A stretch of DNA of 64,000 nucleotides from Lentzea fradiae. GTDB taxonomy: Bacteria > Actinomycetota > Actinomycetes > Mycobacteriales > Pseudonocardiaceae. Shown in pieces: positions 9,267 to 17,590 of this stretch. Below the pieces are notes generated by a model. That model was not told where the DNA came from. It ran no database searches and saw nothing but the letters and a program-made list of their open reading frames with translations. Made by a program: the position numbers and the translations under genes. The DNA lies in assembly GCF_900100955.1 (NCBI RefSeq), contig NZ_FNCC01000003.1, positions 124,001 to 188,000 of the forward strand, written 5' to 3'. Within the stretch, counting starts at the first letter, position 1, and every line of letters starts with the position of its first letter.

Positions 9267-10550
9267 GTGAGCGCCGCTCTCGCCTTGGCGATCTTCTTGA
9301 TCGCGTTTTTCTTCATCGCCACCGAGAAGGCGGACAAGGTCAAGGTCGTCCTCGTCGCCGCCGGCCTGATGGCCGTCTTCGGGCTGATCCCCGGCTCCGA
9401 GGTGTTCTTCTCCGAGCACGAGGGCATCGACTGGAACGTCATCTTCCTGCTGTTCGGCATGATGATCATCGTCGGCATCGTCAAACAGACAGGGGTGTTC
9501 GACTACCTGGCCATCTGGGCCGCGAAGAAAGCCCGTGGCAGGCCCTACCGCCTGATGGTCATGCTGATGATCATCACGGCGATCGCGTCACCGTTCCTCG
9601 ACAACGTCACGACGATCATGCTGGTCGCACCGGTCACGATCGTCGTGTGCAACCGGCTGCGCATCCCCGCCCAGCCGTACCTCATCGCCGAGGTGCTGGC
9701 GTCGAACATCGGTGGCGCCGCGACGTTGATCGGTGATCCGCCGAACATCATCATCGGCAGCCGCGCCGGTCTGACGTTCATGGACTTCCTGGTCCACATG
9801 GCACCGGTCGTCGTCGTGATCTTCGTGGTGTTCGTCCTGCTGACGAAAGTGCTGTTCCGCAAGTCGTTCCAGTACAACGCGGAGCACGTGGAGTCGGTGA
9901 TGTCGCTGCAGGAGCGCCGCGCCATCACCGATCCCGCCATGCTGCGCCGATGCCTCATCGTGTTCGCGGGTGTGGTGATCGGGTTCGGTCTGCACGCCGT
10001 CGTGCACATCGATCCCGCCATCGTCGCGCTCGTCGGTGCGGGTGTCATGATGATCGTGACGAAAGCAGAACCGTCGGAGGTGCTGGCCGAGGTCGAGTGG
10101 CCGACGCTGGTGTTCTTCATGGGTCTGTTCGTCATGGTCGCGGGTCTCACCCACACCGGTGTGATCGAGACCGTCGGCACCTGGGCCATCTCCGCGTTCG
10201 GGGACGACTACTTCCTCGCCGCGACGGCCCTGCTGTTCGGGTCGAGCGTGCTCGGGGCGTTCTTCGACAACATCCCGTACGTCGCCACGATGACCCCCGT
10301 CGTCGAGGGCATGGTGGCGGAGATCCCCGACGCCGGCACGGGCCAGGCGCTGTGGTGGTCGTTCGCGCTGGGCGCCGACTTCGGTGGCAACGGCACCGCG
10401 GTCGCCGCGAGCGCCAACGTGGTCGCGCTGGGCATCGCCGCCCGCGCGGGTCACCGGATCAGCTTCTGGCAGTTCACCCGGTACGGCATCGTCGTCACGC
10501 TGCTCAGCACGGCGATGGCGTGGGGCTACGTCTGGCTCCGCTACTTCTAG
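9267..10550 (+). CDS. ArsB/NhaD-type ion permease (IT superfamily, SLC13-like)
   Basis: 427 residues, about 11-12 membrane segments. Diagnostic motifs include FLDNVTTIMLVAPV near residue 115 and the mirrored FFDNIPYVATMTPV near 335 (the two repeat-related hairpins), and IGGAATLIGDPPNIIIG near 150. This is the fold of arsenite permease ArsB, Na+/H+ antiporter NhaD and the citrate/dicarboxylate carriers; the P-permease subgroup is common in actinobacteria, but the substrate cannot be read. GTG start at 9267 with GGGAGA upstream. It probably belongs with the CBS protein and small membrane protein; see the hairpin between them. A bidirectional terminator follows. Confidence 0.9.
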   Translation: MSAALALAIFLIAFFFIATEKADKVKVVLVAAGLMAVFGLIPGSEVFFSEHEGIDWNVIFLLFGMMIIVGIVKQTGVFDYLAIWAAKKARGRPYRLMVMLMIITAIASPFLDNVTTIMLVAPVTIVVCNRLRIPAQPYLIAEVLASNIGGAATLIGDPPNIIIGSRAGLTFMDFLVHMAPVVVVIFVVFVLLTKVLFRKSFQYNAEHVESVMSLQERRAITDPAMLRRCLIVFAGVVIGFGLHAVVHIDPAIVALVGAGVMMIVTKAEPSEVLAEVEWPTLVFFMGLFVMVAGLTHTGVIETVGTWAISAFGDDYFLAATALLFGSSVLGAFFDNIPYVATMTPVVEGMVAEIPDAGTGQALWWSFALGADFGGNGTAVAASANVVALGIAARAGHRISFWQFTRYGIVVTLLSTAMAWGYVWLRYF

Positions 10551-10570
10551 CAGCGGACCGCCAGGACAGC

Positions 10571-10609
10571 GAAAAGGGCGTCGAACCCGATGGGTTCGAC
10601 GCCCTTTTC
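10571..10609. terminator. Bidirectional terminator
   Basis: An 18-base perfect stem with loop GAT; A4 and T4 at its outer ends serve both strands. It lies between the permease (+) and the lipoprotein gene (-), which ends 9 bases away. Confidence 0.9.
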
Positions 10610-10617
10610 GCGTGGTG

Positions 10618-11253
10618 TCAGCTCTGCCAGACGATCGGCGACTTGGTGTAGTCACCGCGGCTGTACTCGGCGGCGGCCACCTGCGAGCCGTCCGGCGCGC
10701 CGCTGAGCACGCAGGTCTCGTAGGACGCGCCGGCCGTGGTGAACGTCTTGGGGGCGCTCTGCGAGTCGCAGTTGTCGGTGTCACCGCTGATGATCACGCC
10801 GGTGCCCTTGCCGTCGGCGCCGAGGCCGCGCAGCGAGACCGAGGAGAAGCTGAGGTCGGTGCCGCTCAGGTTCTCGACCTTCACCCGCAGGTAGAACGGC
10901 GTGATGGCCTTGGCCTTGTCGCCGAACTTCGCGAGGTCCTCCTTCGCGCCCTGCTCGATAGCGGTCAGGGTGACGCCGATCGTGCCGGTCTTGTCGCCCA
11001 CCGAGAAGGGGATGACCGCCTGGTCGCCGACCTTGAGCTTCGTGCCGGGAGCGGTGGCGTCGCCACCGGCGGCGGGCGGCGTGGACGCCTTGGTGCTCTC
11101 CTTGGCCGAGCTGGAGGTCGTGGTCTCGGAGGTCGTCGTCTCGTCCGAGGTGGCGGGCGTCGCGGTGCCCGTGGTCTCGGAGCCGCAGGCCGACAACAAC
11201 AGACCCGCCGTCGCGAGGGCGGCGATGAACAGGGGGCCACGGGCGTGCGTCAA
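10618..11253 (-). CDS. Secreted lipoprotein, DUF4352-like immunoglobulin-type domain
   Basis: 211 residues from a TTG start (AGGAG 7 bases upstream). A signal peptide ends with lipobox LLLSACG, lipidated Cys at residue 23. Residues 25-65 are a Thr/Ser/Ala-rich linker (ETTTSETTTSSS). The remainder is a beta-rich domain (KLKVGDQAVIPF...LRVKVENLSG...) with a Cys pair near the C-terminus; this pattern resembles DUF4352/telomeric-repeat-like extracellular domains, but I am not certain. Function unknown; it would sit on the outer face of the membrane. Single gene. Confidence 0.8.
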   Translation of the reverse strand: MTHARGPLFIAALATAGLLLSACGSETTGTATPATSDETTTSETTTSSSAKESTKASTPPAAGGDATAPGTKLKVGDQAVIPFSVGDKTGTIGVTLTAIEQGAKEDLAKFGDKAKAITPFYLRVKVENLSGTDLSFSSVSLRGLGADGKGTGVIISGDTDNCDSQSAPKTFTTAGASYETCVLSGAPDGSQVAAAEYSRGDYTKSPIVWQS

Positions 11254-11346
11254 GACAAGACTCCTCGAACGACTGCAGATGGTTTCCCGACACGCTAGGC
11301 CACTCGGGCGAACAACGCTATCGGTCATTCACACCACAAGCGTGGG

Positions 11347-11991
11347 TCAGAGGTCGTCGAGGCCGATCAACCCGTCCTGGATCGCCCGTGCCACCAGCGC
11401 CGCCTTCGTCGGGGCCTGACGCCCGATCGCCGCGTACTTCACCCTGATCCGCTCCAGGTGCGAGTTCACGGTGCTGAGCGAGATGTTCAGCCGTTGCGCC
11501 ACGAACTCCTTCGACTCCGACTGGAACCACTCCACGAGCACCTCGGTCTCGCGCGGCGACAACGCCGGGCGCGTCTCGGACGAGTCACCCGCCAGCGCGC
11601 CCGCGAGCGCGGGCGGTGTGTACGACTGGCCGTCCGCCGCCGCCCGCACCGCCTGCACCAGGTGCTCGGCGCCCTCGGCCTTCGTCACGTAGCTCAGCGC
11701 CCCGATCTCCATGCACTGCAGCACCACGTCGTCGTCGGCGCGCATCGAGTACACGACGACCCGGCGGCCGTCCTCGACGAGCTTGCGCAGCTCCGGCAAC
11801 GCGGGCGCGACCCCGCCCAGGTGCAGGTCGAGCACCACCACCGACGCGTCCGCGCCCGGTCCCTCCCACGCCACCCCGGCGTCCTCACCGCTCGCGACGA
11901 GCGCGATGCCCTCCGACGCCAGCCAGTGCTCGACGCCCGCGCGCACCACCGGATGGTCGTCGACCACGACCGCCGTCACGTCGTCCGCCAT
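11347..11991 (-). CDS. NarL/FixJ-type response regulator
   Basis: 214 residues. Receiver domain: acidic pair in VVVDDHPVVRAG, phospho-acceptor Asp in VVLDLHLGG near residue 55, Lys in SYVTKAEG. C-terminal LuxR-type helix-turn-helix (LSPRETEVLVEWF...LNISLSTVNSHLERIRVKY), longer than usual after the recognition helix (IGRQAPTKAALVARAIQDG). It ends a three-gene operon with two sensor-like proteins upstream and overlaps the second by 16 bases. Its targets are not visible. Confidence 0.92.
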   Translation of the reverse strand: MADDVTAVVVDDHPVVRAGVEHWLASEGIALVASGEDAGVAWEGPGADASVVVLDLHLGGVAPALPELRKLVEDGRRVVVYSMRADDDVVLQCMEIGALSYVTKAEGAEHLVQAVRAAADGQSYTPPALAGALAGDSSETRPALSPRETEVLVEWFQSESKEFVAQRLNISLSTVNSHLERIRVKYAAIGRQAPTKAALVARAIQDGLIGLDDL

Positions 11992-13046
11992 CGCGCCTCG
12001 CTCCTCACCAACCCGCTGTGGACACTCGTCTCGACGGTCACCGCCACCGGTTCCACCGGCGCCTGCGGCGGCACGGCGGGCGCGTCCGCGACGACCGCCA
12101 CCCGCACCTCGCCCCCGGTGCGCAACAGGCTCACCTTGGCACGTCCCTCCGCGACCGCGAGCGCCTGGGCCATCGGCGCCACCAGCTCGCGCCGCACCTC
12201 CGTCGGCACCTCCACCGCCACGCCGCTGACCGCGAGCGACACGACGACCCCGCGCCGTTCCGCGACGTCCACACAGGCCGTCAGCTCGTGCAGCAACGGG
12301 TCCGGCACGTCGTCGTTCTCGGCGAACAACCGCCGCAGCTGCACCGCCGCGACCGAGCACCGCAGCCGCGTCGCCTCGTCCCCCGAGGTGACCACCCCAT
12401 CGGCGAGGTCCGCGAGCAGCGGCAGCACCGCGCCCAGCTGTCCCTCGAACCCGGCCCGCAGGTCCTGCTCGCGCTGCCGCGTCAGCGCCTCACGGGTGCG
12501 CGCGGCCTCCTGTTCCGCCGCCGCGGCCGCGGCGAGCCGGGCGTCGCGCAGGACGACCCGTGCCATCACCAGCACGCCCAGCTGGAAGCTCGTGCCGCTG
12601 AGGATCACCACCCCGGCGTTGCCCACGTCGCCGTCGCCCGCGTGCGCGAACCACGCCGAGCAGAAGCAGATGTGCGCGGCGAGGACGGCGACCACGACCC
12701 TCGGCCACTCCAGCAGCACGAGCAGCAGGTACCAGCCGACGAGGCCGAACGCCCAGTCCGCGGCGCCGAACGAGGCTTCGGCGGGCAACCCGGTCGCCGC
12801 GAGCACCGACGCCGTGAGCACGGCCGCGGTGACCGAGGCCGCGACGACCGGGTGCAGCTGCGCCCTGCCCACCGCGACGTGCCCGGCGACGACGGCCAGG
12901 ACCGCGGTCAGCAGCGCGTAGGCGATCCAGGCCGGCGTGCCGTGCGGGTGGCCCGCGAGCGAGGGCAGGGTGAGGCCGATCTGGTTGCCGACCACCACGA
13001 CGACGAAAGCGCGCCGGATGGCGAGGAGCACCGCGTGGTCAGTCAT
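11976..13046 (-). CDS. Membrane sensor protein, degenerate histidine kinase
   Basis: 356 residues. Five to six membrane segments in residues 10-165 with several Cys/Trp/His (HICFCSAWFAHAG), then a coiled region of Ala/Glu/Arg, then a region aligned in position with a kinase dimerisation and ATPase domain. I see no HisKA_3 His motif (xLHDx) and no N-box or clear G-box: the equivalent segments are GFEGQLGAVLPLLADLADG and APMAQALAVAEG. It is probably a pseudokinase partner of the intact kinase upstream, with which it overlaps by 8 bases. It overlaps the response regulator by 16 bases. Confidence 0.75.
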   Translation of the reverse strand: MTDHAVLLAIRRAFVVVVVGNQIGLTLPSLAGHPHGTPAWIAYALLTAVLAVVAGHVAVGRAQLHPVVAASVTAAVLTASVLAATGLPAEASFGAADWAFGLVGWYLLLVLLEWPRVVVAVLAAHICFCSAWFAHAGDGDVGNAGVVILSGTSFQLGVLVMARVVLRDARLAAAAAAEQEAARTREALTRQREQDLRAGFEGQLGAVLPLLADLADGVVTSGDEATRLRCSVAAVQLRRLFAENDDVPDPLLHELTACVDVAERRGVVVSLAVSGVAVEVPTEVRRELVAPMAQALAVAEGRAKVSLLRTGGEVRVAVVADAPAVPPQAPVEPVAVTVETSVHSGLVRSEARWRTT

Positions 13047-14064
13047 CGGCGGGCCACCGCGACCGCACCGTCGTGCCCCGCCCCGGCACCGACTCGACCA
13101 CCGCCTCGCCCCCGGCCTCCCGCAGCCGTTGCACCACCGACCACCGCAGTCCCCGGCGGTGCTCGGGAACGTCCTGCACGACGAACCCGCGGCCGTGGTC
13201 CTTCAGCACGACGTCCGCGCCGCGCTCCCGCCGCGTCACGACCAGTTCCGCGGCACCCGTCCCCGCGTGCCGTTCCACGTTGGTGAGCAGCTCCCGCACC
13301 GCGCGCACGAACGCGAGCGCCACCCCGGCGGGCACCGGCGCCACCCAGGCGGTCACCTCGACCTCGACCGGGCTGTCGCGGGCCACGGCCGTGAGCGTCG
13401 CGCCGAGGTCCACCGTGCCCTGCCCGGTGCCCTGCTCGGACAGCACCACGAGGTCGCGGCGGGCCTGCGCCGACACCGCCGCCGGGTCACCGCCGTGCGC
13501 GGCCATCAGGAACGTCGCCGCCGCCGTGTCGTGCAGGAGGGCCAGGTACTCGCGTTCCCGGCGGCTGCGGTCGCGGGCGACGACGGCCGCGCGGTTCTGC
13601 TCGGCGGCACGGTGCCGCAGCTCGTCGACCCGCCGGCTGGACCGGCGCAGCAGCACGTAGCCGAGGCGGGCGAGCACCGGTTCCAGGACCGCCCGCACCA
13701 GCACGTCCGGACCGGACGCCACGACCTGGACGACGAGCAGCGCCGCCGTCGCGGGCACGGTGACCCGCGGCGGCCACTGGAGCTGCCAGGTGACCAGCGT
13801 CGTGGTGAGGACGGTGATCACCCACTGCTCGGCGCCCTCGCCCAGCACCACGGTGAGCACCACGACCCGCACGAACGCCACCGGCAGCGCGATGCGGGGC
13901 AGCCGGAAGTCGGCGACCGAGGTGAGCACGACGAACCCGAACAGCACCCAGCCCAGCCGTGACCCCACCGAGTAGGCACCGAGGAGGCTGATCAGGACGA
14001 CCCCCGCGCCGCGGACGGGGCCCGCGAGCCGCGACACCGTCGCGAGCAGCTCCCTCTCCAGCAC
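13039..14064 (-). CDS. Sensor histidine kinase (NarL-system type)
   Basis: 341 residues, four to five membrane segments in residues 20-150, a basic linker, the phospho-acceptor motif YLALLHDTAAATFL near residue 205, and an HATPase domain with N-box RELLTNVERHAG and G-box KDHGRGF. GTG start with poor ribosome-binding site. First gene of the operon kinase / degenerate kinase / response regulator. The paired intact and degenerate kinases suggest a heteromeric sensor. The signal is unknown. Confidence 0.85.
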   Translation of the reverse strand: MLERELLATVSRLAGPVRGAGVVLISLLGAYSVGSRLGWVLFGFVVLTSVADFRLPRIALPVAFVRVVVLTVVLGEGAEQWVITVLTTTLVTWQLQWPPRVTVPATAALLVVQVVASGPDVLVRAVLEPVLARLGYVLLRRSSRRVDELRHRAAEQNRAAVVARDRSRREREYLALLHDTAAATFLMAAHGGDPAAVSAQARRDLVVLSEQGTGQGTVDLGATLTAVARDSPVEVEVTAWVAPVPAGVALAFVRAVRELLTNVERHAGTGAAELVVTRRERGADVVLKDHGRGFVVQDVPEHRRGLRWSVVQRLREAGGEAVVESVPGRGTTVRSRWPADD

Positions 14065-14124
14065 CAGCGCATTTTGTCAGGTGCGCGGCAAGGGCTTCAT
14101 TTTGGTCGACACTGAGAAGATAGA

Positions 14125-14145
14125 CCGCGTCAAACCTTGACGCGG
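14125..14145 (-). terminator. Hairpin over the stop codon of the ArfC-like gene
   Basis: CCGCGTCAA and TTGACGCGG form a 9-base stem with a 3-base loop that includes the stop codon of the gene at 14130-14474. Probably ends the ArfA/ArfC-like transcript. Confidence 0.5.
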
Positions 14146-14474
14146 CTCTTGGTCGTCCACCTCCGGTAGCCCGCCGCCACGGCCTCCGCCTCCGAGGCGA
14201 AGGTGCGGTCGCCCTTCATCCGCCGGTAGTACGGCGAGTCGGCGGTGTGGTAGACGAGCGTCTTCGAGTTCCCCTTGAGCGGCACCGAGTTCGGCCGCGC
14301 GACGGGCTGGTCCACGACGACCTTCTCCGTCGTGAGCCGCGGTCCGGGCAGGGCCAGCAGGGGCTTGGGCGGGTCGGTCCTGGGCCGGCCGCGCACCGAC
14401 AGCCACGTCACCAGCGCCCCCGCGGCGAACGCGAGCGCGCACAGCAGGAACATCTGCGAGAACAACCAGAGCAC
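14130..14474 (-). CDS. ArfC-like membrane protein with C-terminal 'sunset'-type domain
   Basis: 114 residues from GTG 14474 (TAGGAG upstream). One N-terminal membrane span (VLWLFSQMFLLCALAFAAGALVTWL), a linker, and a C-terminal segment with the pattern YHTADSPYYRRMKGDRTF...EAVAAGYRRW. That segment is what I know from proteins annotated 'channel accessory protein ArfC, sunset domain variant'. It follows the ArfA-like gene by 8 bases. In mycobacteria arfABC supports ammonia secretion and growth at acid pH; here ArfB is not apparent. Confidence 0.7.
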   Translation of the reverse strand: MLWLFSQMFLLCALAFAAGALVTWLSVRGRPRTDPPKPLLALPGPRLTTEKVVVDQPVARPNSVPLKGNSKTLVYHTADSPYYRRMKGDRTFASEAEAVAAGYRRWTTKSRVKV

Positions 14475-14482
14475 GGGAACTC

Positions 14483-15448
14483 CTAACGGACGACGACGTC
14501 GACCTGGCGGGTGGCGGGGTCGTACTCGCCGTCGGGGGCGGGACGGGTCTCGGTGGCGATCAACGCGGCCGGCACGCCCTGGCCGACGAGCACGTCGCGC
14601 ACCAGCTGCGCGCGTTTCTCCGCGACCGCGGGCTCGGTGCCGTGCGCCACCAGCGTGACCGAGGCACGCGGCGCGACGAGGAGCAGGCGTCCGACGCGTT
14701 CGGCGAGCACCGGTCCGTGCCCCTCCCACGCCGTGGTGCCCTGCACGAACCGGAGCGCGCCGTTGCCGTTCACCATCCGGTTCACCGAGTCGTGCAACGC
14801 CGCGGCGTCGAGGTCACCGGACACCGTGGACGGTCCGATCTCGACCCGGTCGGTCACCTGCAGACCCTGGGCGGCCTCCGCGACCGCCTCGCGCACGGCG
14901 CGGGCGCGTTCCAGGTCCGGCACCCGCGCGGCCACGACGATCTGGCCCTTGTGGACGGTGGTGGTCACGTCGGGCACCTTGGCCGACCGCGCCGCCGAGA
15001 CCAGGCGCCCCACGACGGCGGGCGGGACCGGCAGCGAGCCGCCGGTGCGCAACGCCGCCGTGACGCGCTGCCCGCCCTCCCTGACCGCGTCGAGCAGCGC
15101 CTTGCGCTCGGCGTCGTCGGCGACCGCCCCGGACAGCAACAGCTCGCCGCCCCGCACGGCGACGAGCAGCTGTTCCGGTTCGGCGGTGCGCACCTCGGCG
15201 GCGCCGACACCGGAGACGTCGGCGACCACCGCGCGCACCGCGCCGGCGGAGCTCGGCGAGACGTCGCTGACCACGACCGAGCGGCCGTGCACCGACACCA
15301 CGCCGTGGTACCCGGCCTTCCCCAGCGCCGAGCGCACTTCGGCGGTCAGCGTCCTTTCGATGCCCGCGCCGTGGACGACGACTCCGGTGGCGGCGAGCAG
15401 TGCGGGCACCAGGAGCCCGCCGATCCAGACCGAGTGAGGCAAACGCAC
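14483..15448 (-). CDS. ArfA/OmpATb-like protein: BON-type repeats plus OmpA C-terminal domain
   Basis: 321 residues. N-terminal membrane anchor (VWIGGLLVPALLAATGVVV). Residues ~35-200 form repeated alpha/beta BON-like units (phrases VSVHGRSVVVSD, LLVAVRGGELLLSGAV, IVVAARVPD). The C-terminal ~100 residues resemble an OmpA-like peptidoglycan-binding domain (LVAPRASVTLVAHGTE...KRAQLVRDVLVGQGVPAALI). The layout matches Rv0899 ArfA. Coupled to the ArfC-like gene. Confidence 0.72.
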   Translation of the reverse strand: MRLPHSVWIGGLLVPALLAATGVVVHGAGIERTLTAEVRSALGKAGYHGVVSVHGRSVVVSDVSPSSAGAVRAVVADVSGVGAAEVRTAEPEQLLVAVRGGELLLSGAVADDAERKALLDAVREGGQRVTAALRTGGSLPVPPAVVGRLVSAARSAKVPDVTTTVHKGQIVVAARVPDLERARAVREAVAEAAQGLQVTDRVEIGPSTVSGDLDAAALHDSVNRMVNGNGALRFVQGTTAWEGHGPVLAERVGRLLLVAPRASVTLVAHGTEPAVAEKRAQLVRDVLVGQGVPAALIATETRPAPDGEYDPATRQVDVVVR

Positions 15449-15526
15449 GCGGTGGGCTTACCGGAGTGGACGGCCGGAGTTCCACTCGCCCAACCCGTTC
15501 GGACCGATCTTCACCCGGACAGGTAG

Positions 15527-15563
15527 GTGGTGGCTCCCCGGTTCACGGCCGGGGAGCCACCAC
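15527..15563 (-). terminator. Terminator of the copper-type operon
   Basis: A 15-base perfect stem (GTGGTGGCTCCCCGG with 15549-15563), loop 7 bases, 16 bases after the stop of the last gene (15579). It also insulates the ArfA-like gene that starts at 15448. Confidence 0.8.
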
Positions 15564-15578
15564 ATCAAGGTCCCGGGG

Positions 15579-16100
15579 TCAGTCCAGGACCGGGGTCCGC
15601 GTCCGCCGCCACGCGACGACGATCAGGGCGATCAGGCCGAAGAGCGGGATGGTGCTGACCGCCCACGACAGGCCCAGCGGCGGTCCGGGCTGCTCCAGCA
15701 CCCGCAGGCCGGTCAGCTCGCCCGTCCCCGGCCCCGCCGGTCCGTCGATGGCGAACCTCATCGTCCAGGTGCCCGGCTCCGGCAGCGCCGCGATGTCGAG
15801 CCCCCACACCTCCAGCTGGCGGGGGTGGCGGGCGAGCGGGTCGTCCTCCACGACCTCCTCGCCGAGGACGAGCTCCAGCGTGCCCTTCTTGCCCGCGATG
15901 CCGTCCTGCGGCGCGAACGTGAAGTCGAGCGACTGCATGGCTTTGAGCGGCCAGGTGCTGAAGCCGATCGTCAGGTCGTACGGTCCCGCCTGCACCTTCT
16001 CGGTGTGCACGACGTTCACCGGTTCGAACGCGAGCGACGGGGTGGCGAGGCCGAGCAGCAGCGCGACCGTCCCGGCCAGTCCCAGCAACGTCTTACGCAT
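15579..16100 (-). CDS. Secreted beta-domain protein with C-terminal membrane anchor, last gene of copper-type operon
   Basis: 173 residues: signal peptide (to SLAFEP), one extracytoplasmic beta-rich domain (VNVVHTEKVQAGPYDLTIGF... to about residue 135) and one C-terminal membrane helix followed by a basic tail WRRTR. I do not recognise a named family. The topology (signal peptide, one cupredoxin-sized domain, C-terminal helix) is that of PmoD/AmoD-type accessory proteins, but no Cys and few Met/His ligands are present, so a copper role is only suggested by its neighbours. It overlaps the upstream PmoC-like gene by 8 bases. Confidence 0.7.
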   Translation of the reverse strand: MRKTLLGLAGTVALLLGLATPSLAFEPVNVVHTEKVQAGPYDLTIGFSTWPLKAMQSLDFTFAPQDGIAGKKGTLELVLGEEVVEDDPLARHPRQLEVWGLDIAALPEPGTWTMRFAIDGPAGPGTGELTGLRVLEQPGPPLGLSWAVSTIPLFGLIALIVVAWRRTRTPVLD

Positions 16101-17190
16101 GGCGGTTCTCCTTCTCGGGAGCGAGGTGGCGCATCATCTGGCCGAAGCGGTGGCCGAGCATCCCGGCGAGCGCGCCGAACGCGGCGCCGACGACGACGGT
16201 GACGAGGAACTTGTCGGCACCGGGGAAGCCGCTGCCCTGCACGAGGGAGTTCTGCACCGGCGCCAGTGCCGCGATGACCGCGCCACCCACCAGTCCGGGA
16301 ACCCACGGGGGCGCGGCGCGCAGCACCTCGACGACCACCGCGACGAGGATCAGGCTCATCGGGATCATGCTCGGCATGCCGGGATAGCCCTCGAGGTAGT
16401 CGCGCAGCGGCAGGCCCATCGCGTCCGCGTAGACCTCCGCGGCCCACGGTGAGAAGAACCAGAGCACCGTCTGCACCGCCGCAACGACGGCACCGATGGC
16501 GAGTGCGGCTCCGCGCCGGTTCAGCACGTGCGCACCGGCGAACAGGACGGCCACCGCCAGGAACCCGCTGCCCACGGTGATCGCGTCGACGAGCCCGTCG
16601 GGCAGGGCGCGCAGGCCCAGCACGGTCACCATGCTGAACATCAGCAGCGTGGCCGCCGCCACCACGAGACCGTTGACGCCCCACCTGCGGTCACGGGCGA
16701 CCGCGAACACCATCACGGTGCCGACCATCGTGATCGAGACGGACAGCAGCAGGCCGATGTGCGGCGGCGAGTCGATCACGGCGTCGAAGCCGTAGATCGA
16801 GTGCCACACCTGGTCCCACAGGCCGTACATGAGGAACAGCGCGGCCCCGGAGCCGGAGATCAGGTAGCCGACGGGTGCGGCGAAGGTCCGGCCGAGGACA
16901 CCGACCGCGCGTCCGCCGACGATCGGGTCGACCGCCTTGCCCCGCTTGGTGTTCGCCGTCGTCGTGAGCACGACGAAGAGGCTGGCGAGGCCCGCGAACG
17001 CGCTGCCCGAGTACATGAGCAGGTGCGGCAGCGTGAAGAACGTGTCGGGACCCACGTCGTCGTGCCACTGGATGTCCCAGCTCATTCCGACGAGCGAGGC
17101 CAGGGCACCGGCGAGCACGAAGCTCGCGGGCACCAGTCCTTTCTGGACGGCGATCTTCGCCGACGGCGCGGCGACTGCTGTGACGGCCAT
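16093..17190 (-). CDS. Polytopic membrane protein with two PmoC/AmoC-like copper-site motifs
   Basis: 365 residues, about ten membrane segments. At residues 39-56 it has D-x3-H-x12-H (WDIQWHDDVGPDTFFTLPH; Asp39, His43, His56). At 126-144 it has D-x3-H-x13-H (WDQVWHSIYGFDAVIDSPPH; Asp126, His130, His144). Known from particulate methane monooxygenase PmoC of Methylococcus: CuC ligands Asp156/His160/His173 and CuD ligands Asn227/His231/His245, i.e. the same spacings, and WH...DT.FT..H is shared around the first. I infer a distant member of the copper membrane monooxygenase superfamily or a copper site of the same fold. Differences: the motifs start near the N-terminus, and about 220 extra residues with six helices follow. 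ATG 17190 has GGGGGAG upstream. Confidence 0.72.
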   Translation of the reverse strand: MAVTAVAAPSAKIAVQKGLVPASFVLAGALASLVGMSWDIQWHDDVGPDTFFTLPHLLMYSGSAFAGLASLFVVLTTTANTKRGKAVDPIVGGRAVGVLGRTFAAPVGYLISGSGAALFLMYGLWDQVWHSIYGFDAVIDSPPHIGLLLSVSITMVGTVMVFAVARDRRWGVNGLVVAAATLLMFSMVTVLGLRALPDGLVDAITVGSGFLAVAVLFAGAHVLNRRGAALAIGAVVAAVQTVLWFFSPWAAEVYADAMGLPLRDYLEGYPGMPSMIPMSLILVAVVVEVLRAAPPWVPGLVGGAVIAALAPVQNSLVQGSGFPGADKFLVTVVVGAAFGALAGMLGHRFGQMMRHLAPEKENRHA

Positions 17191-17203
17191 GTTTCTCCCC
17201 CTT

Positions 17204-17590
17204 CTAGGTGAGCAGTAGCGGGATGACGACCCGCTCCGCGCTGAGTGACACAGTGATTTCCCATTGCCCTGCCATGAACAGGCCGACGTCGCCGACCCGG
17301 TAGTGGCCGGGCTCGACCGGTGCCGCGGTGATCGGGGCCAGCGCGTGGCCCATCCGCGGCATGGCCGGCTCGACCGTCACGTCCCCCCGGGCGGCGTTGC
17401 CCGCGAGGTCGGTGATCATCAGGTCGAGCGTCGTGCTTCCGGACTTGGTGCTGCTGGGTGTGAGCACGAACCGGTACCGCGTGCTCTCCGCTGTCTGCGG
17501 CTGTGCCTCGACACCGCGCGGCCACAGCACGAGCAGGACGGCCACGAGGGCGATGACGCCGGTCAGTGCTCCGAGTGCGGTACGCCTCAT
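17204..17590 (-). CDS. FixH/YtkA-like membrane-anchored protein
   Basis: 128 residues: N-terminal membrane anchor/signal (ALGALTGVIALVAVLLVLW), then one beta-sandwich domain: LDLMITDLAGNAARGDVTV, PRMGHALAP and GHYRVGDVGLFMAGQWEITVSL. The M-x-x-M-G-H and 'GxY...l.m.G.W.i.v' pattern is that of FixH/YtkA-like domains, extracytoplasmic modules associated with copper handling and cytochrome-oxidase assembly. ATG overlaps the upstream stop by 4 bases (ATGA), and the PmoC-like gene starts 13 bases downstream, so all are one transcript. Confidence 0.8.
   Translation of the reverse strand: MRRTALGALTGVIALVAVLLVLWPRGVEAQPQTAESTRYRFVLTPSSTKSGSTTLDLMITDLAGNAARGDVTVEPAMPRMGHALAPITAAPVEPGHYRVGDVGLFMAGQWEITVSLSAERVVIPLLLT

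Noticed and set aside
16093..17190. Naming the membrane protein pmoC/amoC outright
   Set aside because: Only motif spacing and local residues agree; length, N-terminus and the absent PmoA partner argue against orthology.
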